NCBI RefSeq assembly: GCF_022397955.1
Contig: NZ_JAKEUQ010000015.1
Location: 1-64,000 of the forward strand
Origin: Vibrio sp. Isolate32
GTDB taxonomy: Bacteria > Pseudomonadota > Gammaproteobacteria > Enterobacterales > Vibrionaceae
DNA: 64,000 nucleotides
Direction of reading: 5' to 3'
This document shows positions 57,673 through 64,000 of this stretch, piece by piece (the stretch's first letter is position 1; each line of letters begins with the position of its first letter). Made by a program: the position numbers and the translations under genes. The notes below the pieces were generated by a model that searched no databases, was not told the DNA's origin, and worked only from the letters and a program-made list of their open reading frames with translations.

Positions 57673-58230
57673 TTAACCTTTAAAGCTGTCTAAGTCGATA
57701 TCTTCGAATTGAGATAGCAAGTCTTCATCAGAGTTTGCTTTCTTGTTCGATACTACCGGCGTTTCTTCGAAGAACTCTTCTTCATCGTCTTCTGGCTCTA
57801 GTAGACCTAAGCGGCCCATTAGGTGTTCGATACGATCAAGTTTCTCATCAACAAACTTCTGTAGACCCGCACCTAGGTTTTCACCATTTTCGATACGATC
57901 TAGCAATGTGTTCAGTTGAGCATCATTCTCAAGCATCTCTAACTCTTGTTCGTTAGATAGCTTGCGCTCTTGTTTAGTCGGCTTCTTCGCTGGTTCAACG
58001 ATCAGCGGGATTTTTTTCTTGCTGCCTAAACGTGGATCACGAGCTTGTGCAGCTTTACGCTGTTTCGCGTCGCTACCATCTGAATGGCGGCTGCCAGACT
58101 TAAGGCCTTTACGCTTTTTAATACGCTTACGTTCACGACCTTCAACATCAGATTCGCTACGGTTACGAGTAACCATAGGTTCCGGAGCGCCAAGTGCTCC
58201 CGGTTTTCTTGATTTCTTACTACGACCCAT
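57673..58230 (-). CDS. yihI: Der GTPase-activating protein YihI
   Basis: YihI (185 residues) stimulates the GTPase Der (EngA), a 50S assembly factor. The N-terminal half is very basic (GRSKKSRKPGALGAPEPM, then RERKRIKKRKGLKSGSRH), and the C-terminal half is acidic and helical (DNxLLDxLDxG-type NTLLDRIENGENL). It shares one base with the methyltransferase stop (TAATG), so translation is coupled. Synteny with E. coli hemN-yihI-csrC-engB holds. Confidence 0.94.
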   Translation of the reverse strand: MGRSKKSRKPGALGAPEPMVTRNRSESDVEGRERKRIKKRKGLKSGSRHSDGSDAKQRKAAQARDPRLGSKKKIPLIVEPAKKPTKQERKLSNEQELEMLENDAQLNTLLDRIENGENLGAGLQKFVDEKLDRIEHLMGRLGLLEPEDDEEEFFEETPVVSNKKANSDEDLLSQFEDIDLDSFKG

Positions 58231-58868
58231 TACTGCACTTTCCTCAGTAAAATTACATCATTTCCAAAAAATTCTAGTTCGAGCTTATCCCGCTCTGCCA
58301 AAAACTGGAATGTTTGACGACTAAAGAAGACGACATGTGTCGGATCATTCTTGTAGTGCCAACCAGCAAACGCGTCTACGTCTATTACTAGTTTAGTCAT
58401 CAGACCAATCCAGCCCTTGGGTTTAACTAAATTCAACCATTGCTGCCACACTTTGTCTGGGTGATAAAGATGCTCTATCACCTCCGTGGCAGTCATAAAG
58501 TCATACGTTTTTTCCAACACAGAGGCATCTGGGTGGTAATAGATATCGTACAACTCCATGGTGTGTCCGGCTTCTTCTAACATAATAGATAGCGTAGGGC
58601 CTGGGCCACAACCAAAATCCAACCCTTGTGAGTTAGATGAAATTTTGTCTGTTAGTGGATCCGCGATGCGAGATAAAAAGCGGCGATAGCCTGCATCACT
58701 AGGATCGTTCTCATGGAGATCATAGTGTGCTTTTTCTTCTTTTGCTTCTAACCTTTGTTCAGGTTTAACAAATACCAGTTCACATTGCTGACACTGCAGA
58801 TAGGCTCTGCGTTTGTCTTCAAAATAGTGATTCACGCCTTGGTGATGGCATAAGGGACAAGTATACAT
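58230..58868 (-). CDS. Class I SAM-dependent methyltransferase with N-terminal zinc ribbon
   Basis: This 212-residue protein begins with a zinc-ribbon-like pair CPLC and CQQC (C4, C7, C26, C29) and then a Rossmann methyltransferase fold with GLDFGCGPGP as the SAM-binding motif I and ATEVIEHLYHPD as motif II/III. Such proteins methylate small molecules, RNA or protein; I cannot name the substrate. It overlaps yihI by one base and is the first gene of this operon. Confidence 0.83.
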   Translation of the reverse strand: MYTCPLCHHQGVNHYFEDKRRAYLQCQQCELVFVKPEQRLEAKEEKAHYDLHENDPSDAGYRRFLSRIADPLTDKISSNSQGLDFGCGPGPTLSIMLEEAGHTMELYDIYYHPDASVLEKTYDFMTATEVIEHLYHPDKVWQQWLNLVKPKGWIGLMTKLVIDVDAFAGWHYKNDPTHVVFFSRQTFQFLAERDKLELEFFGNDVILLRKVQ

Positions 58869-58953
58869 AGCACATCCTTAAACAGGGATGCGAAACATAC
58901 CAGAAACTGCGTTTATAGTGGAGAGGTATTGGGTGTTTTTTCATCAAATCAAT

Positions 58954-59233
58954 AAAAAAAGCGATAGGAAAACCTATCGCTCTCTAAATCTGCCTATATC
59001 GGCCAAAATTTGCATACTCAACTTGGTACACAAATCTCCATTTGTTATTGGTGCTTTCCATGCCAAATTTGTTTGTTGTTCATCGTCCTGATGAGTTTTG
59101 GCTATCCTTTTCTAACACCTTGTTGCTGGGCTGTCCTAGCCTGATCCGTTTCTGTCTATACCGTTAGACGAGATGATCATCCGTATCTAAGTCAGCTCCT
59201 AGCTGATGGCGCTTACTTTACCCTGTTACAAAA
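58954..59233 (-). ncRNA. csrC: CsrB/CsrC-family sRNA (CsrA-sequestering)
   Basis: On the minus strand the 58954-59233 interval has eight GGA motifs, many in hairpin loops: CAGCT-AGG-AGCTG at 59193-59205, GGCT-AGGAC-AGCC at 59129-59141, CATC-AGGAC-GATG at 59081-59093, and ACAAAT-GGAG-ATTTGT at 59030-59045. Others are ACGGATGATC, ACGGATCAGG, AAAGGATAGC and CATGGAAAG. The 3' end is a perfect terminator (GCGATAGG/CCTATCGC at 58961-58980, then seven T). The place between engB and yihI is that of E. coli csrC. The 5' end is estimated from a TATTGT -10 at 59239-59244. Family assignment is strong; the name is by synteny. This and the next terminator fill the 58869-59438 gap. Confidence 0.82.
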
Positions 59234-59340
59234 AGACTACAATAGTGCGACTTCACACTTTCGTACACTAATTGATCACACATTGATAAATCAGACACAA
59301 AAAGATAAATCATCATAAATATCTATTGATATGACCTAGA

Positions 59341-59375
59341 AAAAGAAAACGCCCCAATCATTTCTGATCGGGGCG
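59341..59375 (-). terminator. Terminator of cytochrome c4
   Basis: CGCCCCGATCA and TGATTGGGGCG on the minus strand pair around GAAA, followed by TTTTCTTTTTC. It is 64 bases after the cytochrome stop. Confidence 0.92.
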
Positions 59376-59438
59376 CCTTCTTCTATCTCGCTCGAACGTA
59401 CATTTCTTCACTCTGGCTAAGAGCGAGAAACCGACAAA

Positions 59439-60056
59439 TTAGTGTAGACCACCAACGTACTTCGATAAGGTATCAATTTCTGCGTCTGTTAACTTTTTAG
59501 CTACATCACGCATCATCGCATTCATGTCGTTATTACGGCTACCATCGCGGAATTTTTCAAGTTGAGCCTTGATGTATTCTGCGTGTTGGCCTGATATTTT
59601 AGGGAAACCAGAAAGTTCGGTACCATTACCACGAGGGCCGTGACAAGCAATACAAGCTGTTAGGCCGCGTTCTGCGTTACCCGCTGTGTAAAGAACCTTA
59701 CCTTCATCTACTACATTTTCAGGAGTAGAGTTACTAGAGATAGGTAGAGATGCGTAGTATGCCGCTAGGTCAGCCATATCTTCTTCAGATAAAGGCATCG
59801 CCATTGCACCCATTACAGGTTCATAACGACCTTGCTTACCACCACTTGTCATACCTAGCTTAAGCTCTTTTAATTGCTTTTCTAGATACTTCTCATGTTG
59901 ACCAGCCAGCTTAGGGTACTGAGTGATCAGACTGTTGCCGTCAGCACCGTGGCAGGCAACACATGTTTGTGATTTGGCTTTACCAGCTTCAATACTACCT
60001 TGAGCCCATACTGAGCAGCTGGCTAAAAGACTCAAAATTAGCGCTAATTTCTTCAT
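59439..60056 (-). CDS. Cytochrome c4, dihaem
   Basis: This 205-residue periplasmic electron carrier has a Sec signal peptide (1-19) and two class I cytochrome c domains, with haem sites CVACH at 32-36 and CIACH at 135-139. Axial methionines should lie in MGAMAMPLS and in NAMMRDVA. It passes electrons towards terminal oxidases. It is divergent from engB, with about 150 bases between the true starts. Confidence 0.95.
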   Translation of the reverse strand: MKKLALILSLLASCSVWAQGSIEAGKAKSQTCVACHGADGNSLITQYPKLAGQHEKYLEKQLKELKLGMTSGGKQGRYEPVMGAMAMPLSEEDMADLAAYYASLPISSNSTPENVVDEGKVLYTAGNAERGLTACIACHGPRGNGTELSGFPKISGQHAEYIKAQLEKFRDGSRNNDMNAMMRDVAKKLTDAEIDTLSKYVGGLH

Positions 60057-60204
60057 GACATTCCATTATAATTATCAAGCTTCCAGTACCACTCTATGTT
60101 GCCACTCATGGTACAATAGGCGACCTTATGCCGAGCACGGTTATTTTACACAAATTCACAAAAAAGTAATCAATCGACTACACAAAGTCGAGATGGAGTT
60201 AACA

Positions 60205-60864
60205 GTGAGCGTAAAAATTCATTATCAAAACACGCATTTCATTACCAGTGCACCTGATATTCGTCATTTACCAGAAGACGAAGGGATCGAAATTGCGTTT
60301 GCAGGACGCTCCAATGCTGGTAAATCTAGCGCGCTAAATCGCGTTACCAACCAAAAAAGCTTGGCGAAAACCAGTAAAACACCAGGTCGAACTCAGCTAA
60401 TCAACCTATTTAAGGTAACGGACGGTTGTCATATCGTCGATTTACCTGGATATGGCTTTGCTCAAGTACCGCTTGAGATGAAGAAAAAATGGCAGAAGTC
60501 GCTAGGTGAATACCTACAACGACGTGAAAGCCTGAAAGGTTTAGTGGTATTGATGGATATCCGTCACCCAATGAAAGACCTTGACCAACAAATGATCTAC
60601 TGGGCTATTGATAGCCGTATCCCAGTCCAGGTTTTGTTAACAAAAGCAGACAAACTGAAAAGTGGTGCGCGTAAAGCACAGCTACTGAAAATCCGTAACG
60701 ATGCGAAATCTTTCGGTGGTGATGTTGCGGTTGATGTCTTCTCTTCAACGAAGGGAATTGGCGTTGACAAACTACGCGCCAAGATGGATGAGTGGTTCGC
60801 ACCAGCGCTTGCTGATCAAATCATTGATGAGTTAGCGAACGAAGAGCACAACGACTCAGAGTAG
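60205..60864 (+). CDS. engB: Ribosome biogenesis GTPase EngB (YihA/YsxC)
   Basis: EngB (219 residues) is an essential GTPase for late 50S assembly. G1 is [10 protein letters not shown], then [16 protein letters not shown] (G3) and TKADKL (G4). The frame is open back to 60055, but that would overlap the divergent cytochrome gene. GTG at 60205 with GGAG seven bases before it gives the family start [11 protein letters not shown]. Order engB-spf-polA is as in E. coli. Confidence 0.96.
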   Translation: MSVKIHYQNTHFITSAPDIRHLPEDEGIEIAFAGRSNAGKSSALNRVTNQKSLAKTSKTPGRTQLINLFKVTDGCHIVDLPGYGFAQVPLEMKKKWQKSLGEYLQRRESLKGLVVLMDIRHPMKDLDQQMIYWAIDSRIPVQVLLTKADKLKSGARKAQLLKIRNDAKSFGGDVAVDVFSSTKGIGVDKLRAKMDEWFAPALADQIIDELANEEHNDSE

Positions 60865-60921
60865 CCCCTCTACTTATCGCCATAGGTTAGACGGCTTACA
60901 ACAAGTGCTTTAACCTTATCA

Positions 60922-60953
60922 ATGCCCCTCTATTATATGTGGGGTATTTTTTT
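60922..60953 (+). terminator. Terminator of engB
   Basis: ATGCCCC and GGGGTAT pair (one G-U) around a 12-base loop and are followed by seven T. Confidence 0.82.
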
Positions 60954-61332
60954 CTGTAAATTCGTGAGTTAAAACGACCAACAATATCTCTTCGATGGCG
61001 CAATCCATCCAAATTACTGCCGAAGCCCTGTAATACAGCACCGAGAAACAACAGCAAATCACGAATCACCTTGAGCCCCCACCAACTCAACACACTGATA
61101 AATTATGCATAATCCATCAACCCTTTATCGATAACTTGTAGAATAAAAGTTATTTCAAGAAGTGAAGTAACAAACTTAGAGACGGATTTAAATTACCAAA
61201 AGCTGATCGAATTCCAGTCTAAGGTAAATCAGGGGGGTTATCACTGTGGTTGAGGAAGCGTAATAAAAGGCACTAAAAATGAGAGGTTTTACGGAGGAGC
61301 GGTAGGTTGGAAATGTTTTTCTTTCGCACAAG
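60954..61332. other. Intergenic stretch between engB terminator and spf, no supported gene
   Basis: About 380 bases without a convincing gene. On the minus strand a GTG-started frame (60896-61093) encodes 65 residues, including VIRDLLLFLGAVLQGFGSN. It runs through the engB terminator and has no clear ribosome site, so I treat it as chance or a decayed fragment. Purine-rich sequence occurs near 61225-61310. Confidence 0.5.
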
Positions 61333-61437
61333 AAAAAACGCCCCAGTCAAATACTGACTGGGGCGGCTGAATCAGCCTAATCCAATAACGTGAAACAAAA
61401 GGTCTGAAAGATAGAACATCTTACCTCTGTACCCTAC
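61333..61437 (-). ncRNA. spf: Spot 42 sRNA
   Basis: The minus strand begins GTAGGGTACAGAGGTAAGAT and continues almost identically to E. coli Spot 42, ending in a terminator stem (CGCCCCAGTCA with TGACTGGGGCG) and six T. Spot 42 is an Hfq-bound RNA that base-pairs with mRNAs of carbon uptake and central metabolism and is itself repressed by cAMP-CRP. It lies between engB and polA as in E. coli. The 5' third and the seed segments are conserved. TACATT at about -10 is a modest promoter; I see no clear CRP site. Confidence 0.97.
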
Positions 61438-61550
61438 GAGATTTAATGTACAACAATTGCTCAGAAATGAAAACCATTTTTGTAGTTTTTTTTCATGAAC
61501 GTTTTATTAAAACACTTAAGCCCTTTGCGTGATTGAACTTTATTTGAGAT

Positions 61551-61579
61551 AAAAAAAAGCCAGTGTTTGTGCACTGGCT
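61551..61579 (-). terminator. Terminator of polA
   Basis: AGCCAGTG and CACTGGCT form a perfect 8-bp stem and on the minus strand run into eight T, 33 bases after the polA stop. Confidence 0.93.
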
Positions 61580-61612
61580 CATACTAATTTGCTCCATAAG
61601 GTCAAAAACTGA

Positions 61613-64000
61613 TTAGTGGGCTTGATCCCAGTTGTCACCGTGACCAGCTTCCGCAACAAGCGGTACATCTAGGTCAGCAGCAGATTCCATCAATTCTTGT
61701 ACTTTACTTTCAATTTCGGCTAAAGATGACTCTTCCACTTCAAATACCAATTCATCGTGTACTTGCATCAATAGCTTAACTCGCCCATCACCTTCCGCCT
61801 GAATCCATTCATCCACCAACAGCATCGCTTTCTTAATGATGTCTGCCGCTGTACCTTGCATTGGCGCGTTGATCGCTGCACGCTCAGCTGCCTTACGACG
61901 CATGCCATTACGAGATTGGATTTCAGGTAGGTGCAGACGACGACCATAAATGGTTTCAACGAAGCCCTGCTCTGAAGCTGCGCTGCGTGTGTCTTCCATG
62001 TACTGCATCACACCAGGATAGCGCTCGAAGTAAGTATCCATATAGTGCTGTGCTTCACCACGAGGAATACCAAGCTGCTTAGCCAAACCAAAAGCACTCA
62101 TGCCGTAGATAAGACCGAAGTTAACCGCTTTAGCACGACGACGTTGCTCAGAAGTCACATCCTCAATATTAACGCCAATGATCTCAGCTGCCGTTGCTGC
62201 GTGGATATCTTTTCCTTGTTGGAACGCCTCTAGAAGCGCTTTATCACCCGATAGGTGCGCCATGATACGTAATTCAATTTGAGAGTAATCGACCGCTAGA
62301 ATCTTCCAACCATGCTGTGCAACGAATGCTTGGCGGATACGACGGCCTTCTTCATTACGAATTGGGATGTTCTGTAGGTTTGGATCGGTCGAAGACAAAC
62401 GACCTGTCGCCGTTACCGCTTGATGATACGAGGTATGAACACGACCCGTTTCTGCATTGATCATCTTCGGTAGTTTGTCAGTGTAAGTCGACTTCAGCTT
62501 CGCAAGACCACGATACTCAATGATCAACTTAGGTAGCGGATAATCTAGCGCCAGTTCCTGTAGTACCTCTTCATTAGTTGAAGGCGAACCAGATGGCGTT
62601 TTCTTGATAACAGGCAAACCCATTTTCTCGAACAGAATCGCTTGCAGCTGTTTCGGCGAGTTCATGTTGAACTCTTGCTCTGCAAGCTCATAAGCTTTTT
62701 GCTCTAACTCATCAAGACGAACCGAAATCTCTTGTGACTGTGCACCTAGCAACATGTCATCAACGAATACACCGGTACGTTCAATGCGAGACATGACTGG
62801 AATCAGCGGTACTTCGATCTCTTCATAGATCGCTTTTAGCTTTTCGTCTTGTTCGATGTTTTCCATTAGACGGTTATGCAGACGCAGTGTTACGTCAGCA
62901 TCTTCAGCAGCGTATGGAGAGGCTTCACCAAGCTCAATCTGGTTGAACGTCAGTTGTTTCTTACCTTTACCCGCAATCTGCTCGAATGAGATGCAGCTAT
63001 GTTGTAGGAAACGCAACGCCAAGCTGTCCATATCATGCTTACCGCCAACGCTATTGAAAACGTAAGACGCTAGCATGGTGTCATGCTTGATGCCTTTCAT
63101 CTCAATACCGTAGCGCGCTAAAACGCTCATATCGTACTTGAGGTTTTGACCCACTTTAGCTTGTGCATCATCTTCAAGAATCGACTTCAGCTGTTCTAGT
63201 ACCCAATCGCGATTCAGCTGTTGTGGTGCGTCTAAGTAGTCATGAGCAACCGGTACGTAAGCCGCAACACCTTCTTCTGTTGCGAACGATAGGCCAACCA
63301 GGTTAGCCACCATGTAATCTAGGCTGTCTGTCTCAGTGTCAAAAGCAAACAGCTCTGCCGCTTTCAGCTTCTCTAGCCAAGCGTTGAAACTCTCTTCATC
63401 AAGAATGGTTTCGTACTTGCTACGATCAATCGTCACTGCTGAAGTGTTCATTTCAACCGTTGAGGTTGCCGATGCACCACTACTACGTACAGCGCCCGAT
63501 TTCTCATCAGCTTCAACGACGCCAGTACCGCCCTCAAGAAGCTCATTCAGCCAAGATTTGAAGACCAGTTGACCATATAGCTTAATCAGCTCATCGGTAT
63601 TTGGTTGTGTTTTTACTAATGACTCAGGCGTCTCTTCAAGCTCGACGTCCAGTTTGATCGTAGCAAGCTCGTAAGACATCTCAGCGTTGTCTTTATTATC
63701 AATCAACTTCTTAGCCATGGTTTTTGAACCACGGAAGCCAAGAGCGGCAATATCATCCAGGTTTTGATACAGCTTTTCGATGCTACCAATGCCTTGCAAC
63801 AAAGCAGTCGCTGTTTTGTCACCGACACCTGGAACGCCAGGAATGTTATCCACTTTATCGCCCATCAGCGCAAGGTAGTCGATGATAAGCTCAGGTGGGA
63901 TACCAAACTTCTCAATCACGCCTTCACGATCCATCACCACGTTGGTCATGGTGTTGATCAAAGTAACGTTGTCATCAACCAGCTGTGCCATATCTTTATC
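61613..64000 (-). CDS. polA: DNA polymerase I, partial (5' end beyond window)
   Basis: The visible 795 residues cover the end of the 5'-3' exonuclease domain (with [22 protein letters not shown]), the 3'-5' exonuclease domain and the whole polymerase domain, to the C-terminal GDNWDQAH. The proofreading motif FDTETDSLD is intact, as are polymerase motif A ([15 protein letters not shown]), motif B ([14 protein letters not shown]) and motif C ([10 protein letters not shown]). The frame is open at 64000; about 135 N-terminal residues are missing. It repairs gaps and processes Okazaki fragments. Confidence 0.98.
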   Translation of the reverse strand, partial: DKDMAQLVDDNVTLINTMTNVVMDREGVIEKFGIPPELIIDYLALMGDKVDNIPGVPGVGDKTATALLQGIGSIEKLYQNLDDIAALGFRGSKTMAKKLIDNKDNAEMSYELATIKLDVELEETPESLVKTQPNTDELIKLYGQLVFKSWLNELLEGGTGVVEADEKSGAVRSSGASATSTVEMNTSAVTIDRSKYETILDEESFNAWLEKLKAAELFAFDTETDSLDYMVANLVGLSFATEEGVAAYVPVAHDYLDAPQQLNRDWVLEQLKSILEDDAQAKVGQNLKYDMSVLARYGIEMKGIKHDTMLASYVFNSVGGKHDMDSLALRFLQHSCISFEQIAGKGKKQLTFNQIELGEASPYAAEDADVTLRLHNRLMENIEQDEKLKAIYEEIEVPLIPVMSRIERTGVFVDDMLLGAQSQEISVRLDELEQKAYELAEQEFNMNSPKQLQAILFEKMGLPVIKKTPSGSPSTNEEVLQELALDYPLPKLIIEYRGLAKLKSTYTDKLPKMINAETGRVHTSYHQAVTATGRLSSTDPNLQNIPIRNEEGRRIRQAFVAQHGWKILAVDYSQIELRIMAHLSGDKALLEAFQQGKDIHAATAAEIIGVNIEDVTSEQRRRAKAVNFGLIYGMSAFGLAKQLGIPRGEAQHYMDTYFERYPGVMQYMEDTRSAASEQGFVETIYGRRLHLPEIQSRNGMRRKAAERAAINAPMQGTAADIIKKAMLLVDEWIQAEGDGRVKLLMQVHDELVFEVEESSLAEIESKVQELMESAADLDVPLVAEAGHGDNWDQAH

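Noticed and set aside
60055..60204. 50-residue N-terminal extension of EngB
   Set aside because: It overlaps the divergent cytochrome c4 start, has no family similarity, and the GTG at 60205 has a proper ribosome site.
60896..61093. 65-residue minus-strand frame near engB
   Set aside because: It starts with GTG without a ribosome site, runs through the engB terminator and resembles no family I know.
1..64000. CRISPR arrays, integron cassettes, prophage or tRNA genes
   Set aside because: No regularly spaced repeats, attC-like sites, phage structural genes or cloverleaf sequences were recognised.

Overview
The window is a chromosomal segment of a Vibrio, at moderate GC and almost fully coding. 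Proteins closely match the Vibrio versions of eps/gsp type II secretion, BioH, GlnA, TypA and PolA. Gene order follows the gammaproteobacterial core: gmk-rpoZ-spoT-recG, ompR/envZ-greB-tex, gspC-N, hslRO-pckA, yihY-dtd-yiiD, and typA-glnA-ntrBC-hemN-yihI-csrC-engB-spf-polA. A species in or near the Splendidus clade is a guess from general likeness, not shown. Both edges cut genes: an ISL3-type transposase tail on the left and polA on the right. || Layout: 1-3000 holds the IS tail, a cold-shock protein, PsiE and an NCS2 purine permease, the last preceded by what I read as a guanine-class purine riboswitch. 3440-8950 is gmk, rpoZ, spoT and recG. 9020-11860 is envZ/ompR, with a terminator-like hairpin between them, and the divergent greB. 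11890-16750 is a small catabolic block (AraC regulator, imino-acid reductase-like protein, NhaC-type antiporter, D-amino-acid dehydrogenase-like flavoprotein) set between greB and tex, which adjoin in E. coli. 16930-24070 holds tex, a hypothetical gene, bioH, comF, nfuA, nudE and cysQ. || 24190-35740 is a complete twelve-gene type II secretion operon on the minus strand. 36009-45130 holds the heat-shock pair hslR/hslO, pckA with a structured leader, an AsmA-like protein, yiiD, dtd, yihY, and a lipoprotein/ATPase pair. 45388-52750 is the nitrogen-control region: typA, glnA with NtrC sites and a sigma-54 promoter, and ntrBC with its own NtrC site. A dual GGDEF-EAL gene follows, then hemN, a DUF2489 protein, yihI and a methyltransferase. 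|| Two regulatory RNAs lie near the right end. One is a CsrB/CsrC-type RNA between the methyltransferase and cytochrome c4, at the syntenic place of E. coli csrC. The other is Spot 42 (spf) between engB and polA. The most interesting non-coding signals are the riboswitch-like element, the Csr-type RNA, the ompR/envZ hairpin, the NtrC array and dispersed intergenic palindromes. I found no CRISPR array, tRNA, rRNA or prophage.
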